Shown here: positions 1 to 6,687 of the stretch, piece after piece | Position numbering within the stretch: the stretch's first letter is position 1 | Layout: each line of letters opens with the position of its first letter | From: Armatimonadota bacterium | Lineage (GTDB): Bacteria; Armatimonadota; Zipacnadia; Zipacnadales; JABUFB01 | DNA length: 8,302 nucleotides | Assembly: GCA_018056145.1 (NCBI GenBank) | Contig: JAGPGE010000236.1 | Location: forward strand, 1-8,302 | Direction: 5' to 3' | Translations under genes and position numbers: made by a program | Notes under the pieces: model-generated | Told to the model about the DNA's origin: nothing | The model's database searches: none | What the model saw: only the letters and a program-made list of their open reading frames with translations

Positions 1-1
1 T

Positions 2-655
2 GCCACGCCGCTCTTGCGGGAGCTTGGGCACACGGCGCTGGCTGCGCGATGCACCCAGGCCGCCGAAGCGCTGCGCGAGGCCTATCCTCGCCACCTGCTG
101 AACCCGGACACCGGATGGGTGGCGGGCTGGCGCAGTCGCGATGGCAAACTGCACGCTGCCGCCTACCTGTGGGTCAACGGAGTAGCCTGCGCATTCGGCC
201 TGCTGCCACCCGACCGCGCTACCGAAGCCCTGCAGCGCCTGGAAGCCCTGCGCCACGCAGTCGACGCCGGGCACGCGCATTTCGGGCTCCCCTTCAACCT
301 GCGCCCGATCCCGGCGACCGACCACATGCTGCCGCGAATCCACGGCCGCTTCACCCCCACCTTCGAGAACTACACCGACGGGGCAATGGCGCCGTGCTTC
401 GGGATGTACTACCTCCGGGCCTTGGACACCTACGGTCTGGGGGATGCCGCGGCGGGCATCGTGGCTGACCTGGAGCTGGGCTACGAGCGGGGCCACTTCA
501 ACGGAGGCGTGGGCAGCGGCGTGGAGTTCCACCGGTGGGACGGCGCACCCACGGGCTACGAGGGCAGCTTCGTAGCCAACTGGGTGCCACTGTATGCCAT
601 CTCCATCCACCGCGGGGTCTTCCAGCCCGCGACACCGGAATGGTGGCCGGAATGA
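2..655 (+). CDS. Six-hairpin glycosidase-like protein, C-terminal fragment
   Basis: The frame is open to the left edge (A-T-P-L precede the TTG at 14), so this is the last 217 residues of a longer protein and the TTG is not a real start. It ends in TGA at 653-655. The visible part is rich in aromatic residues and Gly, with blocks such as LNPDTGWVAGWR, FENYTDGAMAP, GYERGHFNGGVGSG and PTGYEGSFVANW, ending PEWWPE. This pattern resembles the C-terminal half of (alpha/alpha)6-barrel (six-hairpin) glycosidases that act on oligosaccharides, with alternating helices and substrate-lining Trp, Tyr and Asp/Glu residues. No specific GH family or catalytic acid can be assigned from the fragment. No signal peptide can be judged because the N-terminus is missing. 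A decayed RidA-like gene follows on the same strand 55 bp later. The enzyme class is an inference from sequence style; that the frame is coding is much more certain. Confidence 0.65.
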   Translation, partial: ATPLLRELGHTALAARCTQAAEALREAYPRHLLNPDTGWVAGWRSRDGKLHAAAYLWVNGVACAFGLLPPDRATEALQRLEALRHAVDAGHAHFGLPFNLRPIPATDHMLPRIHGRFTPTFENYTDGAMAPCFGMYYLRALDTYGLGDAAAGIVADLELGYERGHFNGGVGSGVEFHRWDGAPTGYEGSFVANWVPLYAISIHRGVFQPATPEWWPE

Positions 656-710
656 GGTAGGGCCGGAAGAAGCGGAGAACCCGCAGCGCAGACAGAGCCA
701 GCCTGACACA

Positions 711-1073
711 GTGCCAAAGCGGGTCGCAGAGTACGCCCAGGGCGTGGAGGTGTCGGGTATCCGAGTCCTGTCCGTTGCTGGGCAGGTTGCCACCGACCCC
801 GAATGCCGGACGGACGACGATAGCGACTTCCGTGCCCAGGCGCACCAAGTGTTCCGGAACATCAAGGCCATCGTCCAGCAAACCGGCGGCGACAGACCCG
901 CGTCGTGAGACTGACCACGTTCCTCACCAATATGGACGACTACAGGGGCGTCGTCGAGACGCGGTCGGAGTCTGTCACCCCGTCCTAACCGGCCGCGACC
1001 CTGGTTGCGGTCAGCGCACTGGTCCGGCCCGATTGGCTCGTCGGAGTCGAGGCGGTGGCGGTGCTGGACTGCC
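711..1073 (+). pseudogene. RidA/YjgF-family protein, frameshifted and interrupted by a stop
   Basis: From a GTG at 711 the frame reads PKRVAEYAQGVEVSG, then AGQVATDP and FRAQAHQVFRNIKAIVQQTGG, the usual first two-thirds of a RidA/YjgF/UK114 protein. That frame stops at 906-908. In the frame one base back the family pattern continues without a gap from about 890: VVRLTTFLTNMDDY, later PAATLVAVSALVRP and LVGVEAVAVL. A single-base loss near 888-891 explains the switch. The second frame also carries TAA at 986-988 (PS-stop-PAATL), where relatives commonly have a residue such as Tyr, one base change away. RidA proteins are about 110-130 residues and remove reactive enamine/imine intermediates. This copy has Ala where classical RidA has the substrate-binding Arg, as in other Rid subgroups. 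With both lesions the gene should be inactive unless one is a sequencing error. The 3' limit is approximate, set by the end of family similarity. Confidence 0.75.
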
Positions 1074-1127
1074 CCAGAACGCCCCGAGGAGATTGGCGGA
1101 TGGCCGGCTCCTCGGCGTGCGGTGCGG

Positions 1128-1145
1128 GCACGTGGGCGGACGTGC
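1128..1145. repeat. Perfect 6-bp inverted repeat between the RidA remnant and the serine recombinase
   Basis: GCACGT at 1128-1133 and ACGTGC at 1140-1145 flank a GGGCGG spacer. It lies 40 bp beyond the 3' end of the minus-strand serine recombinase gene and past the RidA remnant. It could be a weak hairpin or part of a recombination site, since serine integrase sites are imperfect dyads often next to the integrase gene. No T-run follows on either strand, so an intrinsic terminator is unlikely. It could also be chance in GC-rich DNA. Confidence 0.3.
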
Positions 1146-1185
1146 TAGCGGCCACTTACCCCACCCCGGCGTCTCTGCGGCATGC

Positions 1186-3267
1186 TCATGCTTCCAGTGG
1201 CAGCCGCTGGCCGTAGTCGGGCAGCCGCCCCCCTTTCTGCTCAAGGTAGGCAGCGACGGCCTCCTCAAGGCTATTGCAGTTCAGGGCCGTTCGCGCTCTC
1301 CACAGGTGGCTCTCTACGGTATTGGGTCTGATGCCCATCTCGTACGCGATCTCATCCAGCGACTTCCCGTCCATGAGACGGACCAGCGCTTCCTCAGCCC
1401 TGGGCTGCATGATCCCAGACTTCACACGCGTTCCGTGCCACGAAGTCGGCCCCAGCGGCAGCGTGTCCCGTTCGTTCGCAATGCGGCCTCGCGCCAGCTC
1501 GACGGCGTCCTCGATGCGTTCCGTGCCGAGCCGGTTCAGGATGCTTCGGCGCAGGAAGTACGTTGCCTGTGAGGTGACTTGCCAGTGGGTCCTGATGTCT
1601 TTGTCCGATAGACCATCCGAGGCCAGAGTCAGGTACGCCAGCTCGCGCGGCGTGAGGTGCGCGACATCATCGAACAGCCCAGTGGCTCGCGACTTGGCGC
1701 AGGGGAGCTCTTCTGTGATCTCTGGGAGGAAGTGGAACTTGAGCCTTACCCGATGCATCCTGTCTTCCAGGGGGTCCACATAGCAGTACTCGATCACCTC
1801 CTGCAATATGTGGCGCCGCTCTTCGGGGTTCATGTGCTCCCAGAGTTCTGGCAGTTGCGTTACGGCGCGCTGCACCTCCTCGAGCATGCGTTCCCGCAGA
1901 TCACCGGCCGCGCAGCGTAGGTCGACCTCGCCCCGTTGGCCAGTGAGATCCGCCAGGTCTCGCTGGATCTTGGCGGCCTCAAGGTCGTACAGCGCCTCAT
2001 CGATGTGTCCATTGGTGTATGCGCGCAGAAGACGCTTCTTGGCATCCTCGACTCGGGCGATCGCCTGCGACAACTGCTCTCGCTGTGCGTGGAGATCACT
2101 GACTTGAAGATCCAGTACCTGGTGCCGTGTTTCCTCGTCGAGGAGCTGGCGGAACTCCGATCGGTTGACGAAACCGGAGAGATGCTTCAGTACCACGCGG
2201 TCCACCAGTCGGGCATCCTTCTGCCATCCCTGACACAAGACGCGTTCGTCCGCGTCTGAGCCCCTGCAGCGGTACGACCGCGCGCCTTTGGCGCTCTTGG
2301 TCCTCATTGCGCCCAGACGTTGGCCGCACCGCCCACACCGCGCTATCTTGTAGAGAATCTCTGTGTCGCCCGATGACGGGCACTTGCCGTCGCGCCGTCT
2401 GCGAGAGGCGATGCGCATGGCCTCATCATACGTGTCCCTCTCGATCAGCCGCATGTCGTACGCCTGTGCCCGAATGAGCTTTCCGTCGACATCCAGATAG
2501 CCACAGTGCAACGGATTACTGAGGAGGCGAGCAACGCTGCCGTGAAGCCAGCGCTCGCCATTGCGGAAGGCCGGGGCGCCCTCTCGGTTCAGCTGTCGCG
2601 CAATGCGCCGTGTACTCCAGCCCTTGAGGAACCAGGCGTAGACTCGCGGCACCCACGGCGCCTGCTCAGGGTCCGGCTCGACAGTCGGACGGGCCCCCGG
2701 AGAACTTTGCGGGACGCTCCTCCATCCGTACGTCATGCCCACGGGTAGGCCGTCAAGCTTGCGCTTGCGGAGGGCGTCACGGACGTTGTCTGAGATCACG
2801 TCTCGTTGGAAGCTGGCCACGGCTGCGAGCATGTTCGCAGTCAGGCGCCCGTCGGTCCGTGACAAGTCGATGCTCTCCGACAGACTCACGAAACGGACGC
2901 GGCCATCGGCAAGGCACTCGTCCATGAACCGGGCCCAGACCGCCATCGAGCGGGTCAGCCGATCAATGCGGTATACCACGACCAGGTCCAGCCTGCCTTC
3001 GTGGACATCATGCACCAGCCGAGCCAGTTCTGGGCGAAACCGGCGGTTGCCGGCGGAAGGGGCCTCCCAACTCAGCTTCCCGCTGTAGCCTTCGTCAACG
3101 TATGGGGTCAGCGCGTAGGACTGGTCGGCCAGATGCTGTCGGCACCAATCCTCTATCTGGGCTTTCTGGGTCCCAATGCTGTGTCCTTCACTGGCCTGCT
3201 CCTCCGTAGAGACACGGCAGTAAGCCGCCACGCGAACCGGCCCCTGGCGCCTGACAGTTGCGAGCAT
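1186..3267 (-). CDS. Large serine recombinase with two C-terminal LuxR-type helix-turn-helix domains
   Basis: This 693-residue site-specific recombinase would join or excise DNA through a phosphoserine link. Domains in order: resolvase catalytic domain (about 11-165) with nucleophile Ser20 in AAYCRVSTEEQ and the arginine motif YRIDRLTRS at 99-107; a Recombinase domain (about 175-290, with the GWSTRRIARQLNREG helix); a zinc ribbon with Cys311, Cys314, Cys334 and Cys345; and a coiled-coil segment (about 385-445). The usual protein of this family ends soon after the coiled coil. Here an extra section follows, with one LuxR-like HTH at about 538-597 (LTPRELAYLTLASDGLSDKD, then ILNRLGTERIEDAVELAR) and a second at about 620-677 (SLDEIAYEMGIRPNTVESHL). 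The ATG at 3267 has a strong GGAGGG 6 nt upstream, which fixes the start. The stop is TGA at 1186-1188. All catalytic and zinc residues are present, so it should be active. It is transcribed toward the broken RidA gene. Confidence 0.93.
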   Translation of the reverse strand: MLATVRRQGPVRVAAYCRVSTEEQASEGHSIGTQKAQIEDWCRQHLADQSYALTPYVDEGYSGKLSWEAPSAGNRRFRPELARLVHDVHEGRLDLVVVYRIDRLTRSMAVWARFMDECLADGRVRFVSLSESIDLSRTDGRLTANMLAAVASFQRDVISDNVRDALRKRKLDGLPVGMTYGWRSVPQSSPGARPTVEPDPEQAPWVPRVYAWFLKGWSTRRIARQLNREGAPAFRNGERWLHGSVARLLSNPLHCGYLDVDGKLIRAQAYDMRLIERDTYDEAMRIASRRRRDGKCPSSGDTEILYKIARCGRCGQRLGAMRTKSAKGARSYRCRGSDADERVLCQGWQKDARLVDRVVLKHLSGFVNRSEFRQLLDEETRHQVLDLQVSDLHAQREQLSQAIARVEDAKKRLLRAYTNGHIDEALYDLEAAKIQRDLADLTGQRGEVDLRCAAGDLRERMLEEVQRAVTQLPELWEHMNPEERRHILQEVIEYCYVDPLEDRMHRVRLKFHFLPEITEELPCAKSRATGLFDDVAHLTPRELAYLTLASDGLSDKDIRTHWQVTSQATYFLRRSILNRLGTERIEDAVELARGRIANERDTLPLGPTSWHGTRVKSGIMQPRAEEALVRLMDGKSLDEIAYEMGIRPNTVESHLWRARTALNCNSLEEAVAAYLEQKGGRLPDYGQRLPLEA

Positions 3268-3274
3268 GGTTGTC

Positions 3275-3280
3275 CCTCCG
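3275..3280 (-). promoter_or_regulatory. Ribosome binding site of the serine recombinase
   Basis: Read on the minus strand, GGAGGG stands just before ACAACC-ATG. This near-consensus Shine-Dalgarno at normal spacing selects the ATG at 3267 as the start. Confidence 0.7.
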
Positions 3281-3341
3281 TCTGCTCGTGGGCCTTTCTC
3301 GGCCCGTGGACTGGTTGGAACGACGTTCTTGCCTCGCTGGC

Positions 3342-3370
3342 ATTATACAGTATTTCATCTACATTTGTTC
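3342..3370 (-). promoter_or_regulatory. Candidate promoter of the serine recombinase (perfect -10)
   Basis: The minus strand carries TATAAT at 3347-3342, in the only AT-rich patch of the window and about 75 bp upstream of the recombinase start. At 17-bp spacing the -35 position (3370-3365) reads GAACAA, a poor match. A TTGATA at 3376-3371 is closer to consensus but 23 bp away, too far for ordinary sigma-70 use. A strong -10 with a weak -35 next to a dyad suggests a controlled promoter. This is a prediction from sequence only. Confidence 0.5.
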
Positions 3371-3412
3371 TATCAAATAGATGTTTGATAACCCTCTGTC
3401 ATCCACTTGATA
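3371..3412. promoter_or_regulatory. TTGATA dyad plus third half-site, candidate operator or recombinase site
   Basis: TATCAAA at 3371-3377 and TTTGATA at 3384-3390 form a perfect 7-bp inverted repeat with a 6-bp spacer, 20 bp in all. A third TTGATA copy lies at 3407-3412, 22 bp after the second arm in the same orientation, about two helical turns. The dyad abuts the -35 position of the predicted recombinase promoter. A 20-bp dyad suits a dimeric HTH regulator, and the recombinase itself carries two LuxR-type HTH domains, so autoregulation is possible. An attachment site is the other option. Confidence 0.45.
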
Positions 3413-3557
3413 GACCGCGGGAGTATAAGAGAAGCGCCTGGCTAACCGAATCGGCCCTGCCTGCCATCCCTGCCCCACTGCGGACAATTCGGTCCGGCGC
3501 GCCGTGTGTCTCACATCAGCTTATTGGTTACGCCGGATCTGCGTCTCGCGCGCCCAT

Positions 3558-3580
3558 GATTCCCTCGCTGGCGGGGAATC
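3558..3580 (-). terminator. Possible hairpin downstream of the tyrosine recombinase/small ORF pair
   Basis: GATTCCC (3558-3564) and GGGAATC (3574-3580) form a perfect 7-bp stem with a 9-nt loop, about 33 bp past the stop of the small minus-strand ORF. The position suits a transcript end. No T-run follows on the minus strand, so it may only be an mRNA-end hairpin. Confidence 0.3.
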
Positions 3581-3612
3581 GGGGATGGGGCCGCACATGA
3601 GCACCCACGTCC

Positions 3613-3825
3613 TCACTCTCCCACTTCCGTCGTCTTCCCTGCATGGGGGTCGTCCTGCTGCGCCCAACGCCTCATCACGGCCCGGACTGCCGCCCCGGCC
3701 AGCGCTTCTGCGACCCGACGCATGTGCGTGTCAGTCTCTTCTTCAGTCGGCCCTTCGCATCCGTCCGGAGTCAGCTGCTCGCCTTCGTCTCTCGGTTTAC
3801 TCGGCGCAATGTCGCGCATGGGCAC
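3613..3825 (-). CDS. Small charged hypothetical protein downstream of the tyrosine recombinase
   Basis: The frame gives 70 residues from a GTG at 3825, or 68 from the in-frame ATG at 3819. The ATG is preferred: AAGGA lies 9 nt before it, while for the GTG the same motif is too close. The N-terminal half is acidic and probably disordered (many Glu, Asp, Pro and Thr). The C-terminal half, MRRVAEALAGAAVRAVMRRW, reads as one amphipathic, Arg-rich helix, followed by a polar tail. There is no signal peptide or membrane segment and only one Cys. It begins about 35 nt after the tyrosine recombinase stop on the same strand, so the two are likely cotranscribed. A recombination accessory or DNA-binding role would fit but is a guess. 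The family was not recognised. The plus-strand frames over the same bases look like shadows. It could be non-coding. Confidence 0.45.
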   Translation of the reverse strand: MPMRDIAPSKPRDEGEQLTPDGCEGPTEEETDTHMRRVAEALAGAAVRAVMRRWAQQDDPHAGKTTEVGE

Positions 3826-3854
3826 CTGTCCTTTCCCTGGCTCTCGATTGGCGT

Positions 3855-4880
3855 CTATGCAGCCTCGCCGAACACCCGGCTACCACTGCCGATGCCCGGC
3901 AGCCGGGAGACCGCTTCGCGCCGTGTGGATGGATCGCTGTGCAGGTAGATCGAAGTCGTGCTGATATTCGTGTGCCCCATCAGTTCGGCCACCGTGGCCA
4001 GATCAGCCCCCGAGCGGAGCAGTTCCGTGGCGAAGTAGTGCCGGAGGGAGTGGGGCGACAGCCCCGTCTTCTCCAGGCCTGCAGACCCGGCGATCCGCGC
4101 GAACAGGCGCAGCAGCGTGGTGGCCGACATCCGCTTCCCCGCCTGGTTCCGGATGAGCGCATCCTCGTCAGGCGCCAGAACCGCAAGGTGCTTCCGCAGC
4201 GGCTCCCGGAGGCTCTCGTGCAGGGGAATGGCGCGCTCCTTGCGCCCCTTGCCGCGTACGCGAAGGGAAGTCAAGTCAGCGGCCAGATCACTTACATTCA
4301 GTCCCAGCAGTTCGGAGCGGCGCAGCCCACAGTGAGACAGGAGCGCGACGATGAGGAATTCAGTGGGCGTGGTGCAGCCGCTGAGGAGCCTGCCAACCTC
4401 GGCCCTCGACGGTGTGTAACGCAGGCAATGCTCACGTCTGGGCCGGTCAACCAACTCGGCGGGGTTGGTGGCGACAATGCCCAGCCGCTGCAGATACCGA
4501 AACAGCGAGGACACGGCGTAGATCAGGCGCTCGACGGACCGTGGCGAGAGGTGGTTCAGGCGGGCGACACACAATTGCAGGTCGCCAGTGGTGATCTCGG
4601 GCACCTCGAGGGAGTGCCCGGCCTGGGCGAGGAGGCGGCTCAGCTTTCGATAGTCCGACGCGTAGGCCTCGATGGTTCGGGGGCTGCAGCGGCGACTGTT
4701 GGCCAGGTGCAGCAGGAACTGGTCGCAGACTGCCGCCAACTCAGGACCCGTGCTTCCGGCCGGCGCCCGTTTGGGCGCCGTGAGGACCGGTCGGTCGCCG
4801 TCTCCGGGGACGGGGGACGATTCCGCGTCTGCATCGAAGAGGGTGGGCTGGGCATCGTTCCGCGCGTGTCGTGCAGGCAT
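3855..4880 (-). CDS. XerC/XerD-type tyrosine recombinase
   Basis: This 341-residue enzyme would cut and rejoin DNA at a specific site through a phosphotyrosine link. An N-terminal extension of about 45 residues (polar, Pro/Asp-rich) precedes a SAM-like core-binding domain at about 46-135, containing FLLHLANSRRCSPRTIEAY. The catalytic domain spans about 155-320. All six active-site positions can be seen: Arg187 (CGLRRSELLGL), Lys211 (GKGRKERAIPLH), His277 and Arg280 (SPHSLRHYFAT), His303 (LMGHTNISTT) and Tyr312 (IYLH). The His-Tyr spacing of nine matches XerD. The ATG at 4880 has a GGGGAG about 9 nt upstream, and the stop is TAG at 3855-3857. Housekeeping XerC/D proteins are near 300 residues, and the longer N-terminus plus the mobile neighbourhood argue for an element-borne integrase. 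No integron-integrase-specific insertion was noticed. A small ORF follows 35 nt downstream. Confidence 0.93.
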   Translation of the reverse strand: MPARHARNDAQPTLFDADAESSPVPGDGDRPVLTAPKRAPAGSTGPELAAVCDQFLLHLANSRRCSPRTIEAYASDYRKLSRLLAQAGHSLEVPEITTGDLQLCVARLNHLSPRSVERLIYAVSSLFRYLQRLGIVATNPAELVDRPRREHCLRYTPSRAEVGRLLSGCTTPTEFLIVALLSHCGLRRSELLGLNVSDLAADLTSLRVRGKGRKERAIPLHESLREPLRKHLAVLAPDEDALIRNQAGKRMSATTLLRLFARIAGSAGLEKTGLSPHSLRHYFATELLRSGADLATVAELMGHTNISTTSIYLHSDPSTRREAVSRLPGIGSGSRVFGEAA

Positions 4881-5237
4881 TGCGTGCTCTCCCCGATGTC
4901 ATGCCCTGCGACTTCTCGGGCACTCTGAACAGGGACAGGGTAGCGCGTTTCAGCAAGCAGCGGGAAACCCATATCATGACTTTTTGAGGGTATTTTAGAG
5001 TCTATTTCGTGTCGATGGACGAGGCTATGGGAGGATAGGCTGTCTCGGGAGCTGGCATGTGGCACCTGAGCCAGGCTGCGGAGTGAACCACAGAAGTACT
5101 TATTGGACACACCCTCCAACGCAGCACACGAAAACGCTCGGCGACGTGGGGAGGGACGCGGCAGAGGGTTACGCCGCTTCTGTGACCCACGACCCTTTCC
5201 CTGTGATCCGCGGACATTGCCTGCACGGTGTCCTCCA
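4881..5237. other. Non-coding stretch between the tyrosine recombinase and the intron
   Basis: This was the 3' exon side before the intron arrived. No frame here resembles a protein I know, and those that cross it also run through intron RNA or neighbouring genes. It holds the AAGTACTT palindrome at 5094-5101, a GCGGC/GCCGC dyad near 5160-5180 and a mildly AT-rich piece around 4975-5010. On the minus strand that piece contains TAAAAT, a possible -10 for the recombinase with no good -35. Leader and possible recombination sites are the likely contents. Confidence 0.5.
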
Positions 5238-5274
5238 ATCGGGTAGGCGGGGTCGTTGCCGGCCCCGCCTCCCA
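5238..5274 (-). ncRNA. Group II intron domain VI with bulged branch-point A
   Basis: AGGCGGGG pairs with CCCCGCCT across a 10-nt loop. A lower GGG/CCC helix follows, and a single unpaired A (complement of 5244) lies between the two helices. This A is the seventh base from the intron 3' end (A-CCCGAT), the normal place for the lariat branch point. Confidence 0.85.
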
Positions 5275-5308
5275 CACCACCCGGCATGCGGGTCCGCACC
5301 GGGCGGTT
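5275..5308 (-). ncRNA. Group II intron domain V (catalytic hairpin)
   Basis: Exactly 34 nt folds as a 10-bp lower helix, a 2-nt TG bulge, a 4-bp upper helix and a GACC loop. The triad reads CGC, with its G in a G-U wobble pair, as in IIC introns such as that of Oceanobacillus iheyensis. Domain V starts at the last base of the maturase stop codon. Confidence 0.9.
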
Positions 5309-6687
5309 CACGCAGCGGCAAGCGCCTCGTACCGTTCAAGTAGGCTGTGATAGCCCAGTTCCGCAAGTCGTCTATTGCTCAGTGCTTGGGTCAGGGCGCG
5401 GCTTCCCGCCATACGCCACAGCCTCGCCCCACTATAGGCCGTCCTCCAGGCCAGGTCCGGGGCCACGCCCGCCTTCATCAGTTCCCGCGCTCGGTTTCGA
5501 GGTTTCTTCCACTGCTTCCACACGTAGCACCGCAGGCGACGCCTGATCCATTGATCCAACTCCCTGAACAGCGAAGGGCTGCGCGCGTAGCGGAAATACG
5601 TCACCCAACCGTCGGTGAACGTCCGCAGCTCTTGCAGCACTCGCTCCAGGCTCACTCCCCGATTGCGGCGCGTGAGGCAACGTATCTTGTGCTTCGCGCG
5701 CTGCAGGCTTTCCGGGGCGATGGTCAGGCGCACTTCACGTTGCATGATGATCCGATAGCCAAGGAACTTGCGATGCCACGGACGGGCAACCGCGCTCTTG
5801 TCGCGGTTCACTCGCAATCGCAGCCTGCGTTCCAGGAACTCCGTCACCGAACTCATCACGCGAAGGCCCGCGCGTCGGCTGCCGACGTAGATGTTGCAGT
5901 CGTCGGCGTACCGACAGAAGCAATGGCCTCGGCGCTCCAGCTCCCTGTCCAACTCGTTCAGCAGGATGTTGGCAAGCAGCGGAGACAGCGGACCGCCCTG
6001 AGGTGTGCCCTCGTACCGGTCCGTCACCACGCCGTTGAACAGGACACCGGCCTGCAGGTACCGGCGGATCAGGCGCAGCACGCGCCGGTCGCCGATGCGC
6101 TGCCGGACAAGGCCCATCAACACGTCGTGGTTCACCCGGTCGAAGAACTTCTCAAGGTCGAGGTCCACCACCCACATCTTCCCTTCCGCCACGTATCCGC
6201 GGGCCGCTTCCACAGCCTGGTGGGCATTTCTGCCCGGACGGAAGCCGTAGCTGTGGGGAGAAAACATGGGCTCGTACAGCGGGAACAGCACTTGCAGCAG
6301 CGCCTGCTGGATCAGCCGGTCCAACACTGTCGGGACGCCCAGCTGTCGTGTCCCGCCATCCGGCTTCGGAATGTCCACCCGCTTCACCGGCTGCGGGCGA
6401 TATGTCCCCTCCAGCAGGGCCTTGCGGATTTGCGGCCACGCGTCCGTCAGGTAGCCCTTCAGTTCGTCGACACTCATCCCGTCGACGCCGGGGCTGCCCT
6501 TGTTCGCGCGGACGCGCTTCAGAGCTTGCCGCATATTGTCGGCGGCAACCACAGCCTCCATCAGGCCGTGCGCCAAGGCTCCCGTGCGTGAAGGCGGCAG
6601 GCACGTGTCGAGCCCTTCACTGAGGCCCGGACGGAATTCACCGTCCTCACCCCAGTCGAAGGCCAGTTGCCTGGTTTTCTGCCGCAT
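5308..6687 (-). CDS. ltrA: Group II intron reverse transcriptase/maturase
   Basis: This 459-residue protein binds the intron RNA, helps it splice and copies it into DNA during target-primed insertion. The RT fingers and palm cover about 50-285: SPGVDGMSVDELKGYL, IPKPDGGTRQLGVPT, the first catalytic Asp in VVDLDLEKFFDRVNHD (D175), GTPQGGPLSPLLANILL (228-243) and YADD at 260-263. The thumb/X region follows (LRVNRDKSAV, then KFLGYRI), and a GIIM maturase domain covers about 355-445, with FTDGWVTYFRYA and WRTAYSGARLWRMAG. There is no HNH endonuclease domain, as in IIC introns. The TPQGGPLSP motif separates it from diversity-generating retroelement RTs. The start is ATG at 6687; a GAGGG lies 12 nt upstream, rather far. 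The TGA at 5308-5310 touches domain V. No frameshift or missing catalytic residue is seen. Confidence 0.96.
   Translation of the reverse strand: MRQKTRQLAFDWGEDGEFRPGLSEGLDTCLPPSRTGALAHGLMEAVVAADNMRQALKRVRANKGSPGVDGMSVDELKGYLTDAWPQIRKALLEGTYRPQPVKRVDIPKPDGGTRQLGVPTVLDRLIQQALLQVLFPLYEPMFSPHSYGFRPGRNAHQAVEAARGYVAEGKMWVVDLDLEKFFDRVNHDVLMGLVRQRIGDRRVLRLIRRYLQAGVLFNGVVTDRYEGTPQGGPLSPLLANILLNELDRELERRGHCFCRYADDCNIYVGSRRAGLRVMSSVTEFLERRLRLRVNRDKSAVARPWHRKFLGYRIIMQREVRLTIAPESLQRAKHKIRCLTRRNRGVSLERVLQELRTFTDGWVTYFRYARSPSLFRELDQWIRRRLRCYVWKQWKKPRNRARELMKAGVAPDLAWRTAYSGARLWRMAGSRALTQALSNRRLAELGYHSLLERYEALAAA

Larger units (their letters stand above)
3268..3612. other. Intergenic region between the small ORF and the serine recombinase
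   Basis: No convincing gene is seen in these 345 bp. The half next to the recombinase holds its ribosome site, -10 element and TTGATA repeats. The half next to the small ORF returns to high GC and includes a 7-bp inverted repeat near 3558-3580 and a short CGGAC/GTCCG dyad around 3481-3496. Serine integrase attachment sites often lie just upstream of the integrase gene, so this is the first place to look for one. Confidence 0.5.

Noticed and set aside
14..16. TTG as start of the left-edge gene
   Set aside because: The frame is open upstream to the window edge, and the protein begins mid-domain.
3855..4880. Integron integrase with attC array
   Set aside because: No IntI-specific insertion was noticed between the catalytic motifs, and no attC-like series of dyads with cassette genes lies beside it.
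3504..4928. Long plus-strand open frame of 474 codons
   Set aside because: It lies mostly opposite the tyrosine recombinase, whose minus-strand frame has every catalytic residue. The plus-strand product resembles no known fold and is a GC-rich shadow.
4640..5311. Minus-strand frame of 223 codons overlapping the recombinase start and intron end
   Set aside because: It runs through intron domains V/VI and overlaps the recombinase start in another frame. The product is rich in Ser, Arg and Pro with no family signature.
5347..6591. Plus-strand open frame of 414 codons opposite the maturase
   Set aside because: It is antisense to a clear reverse transcriptase and has low-complexity His/Gln/Arg/Ala content typical of shadows.
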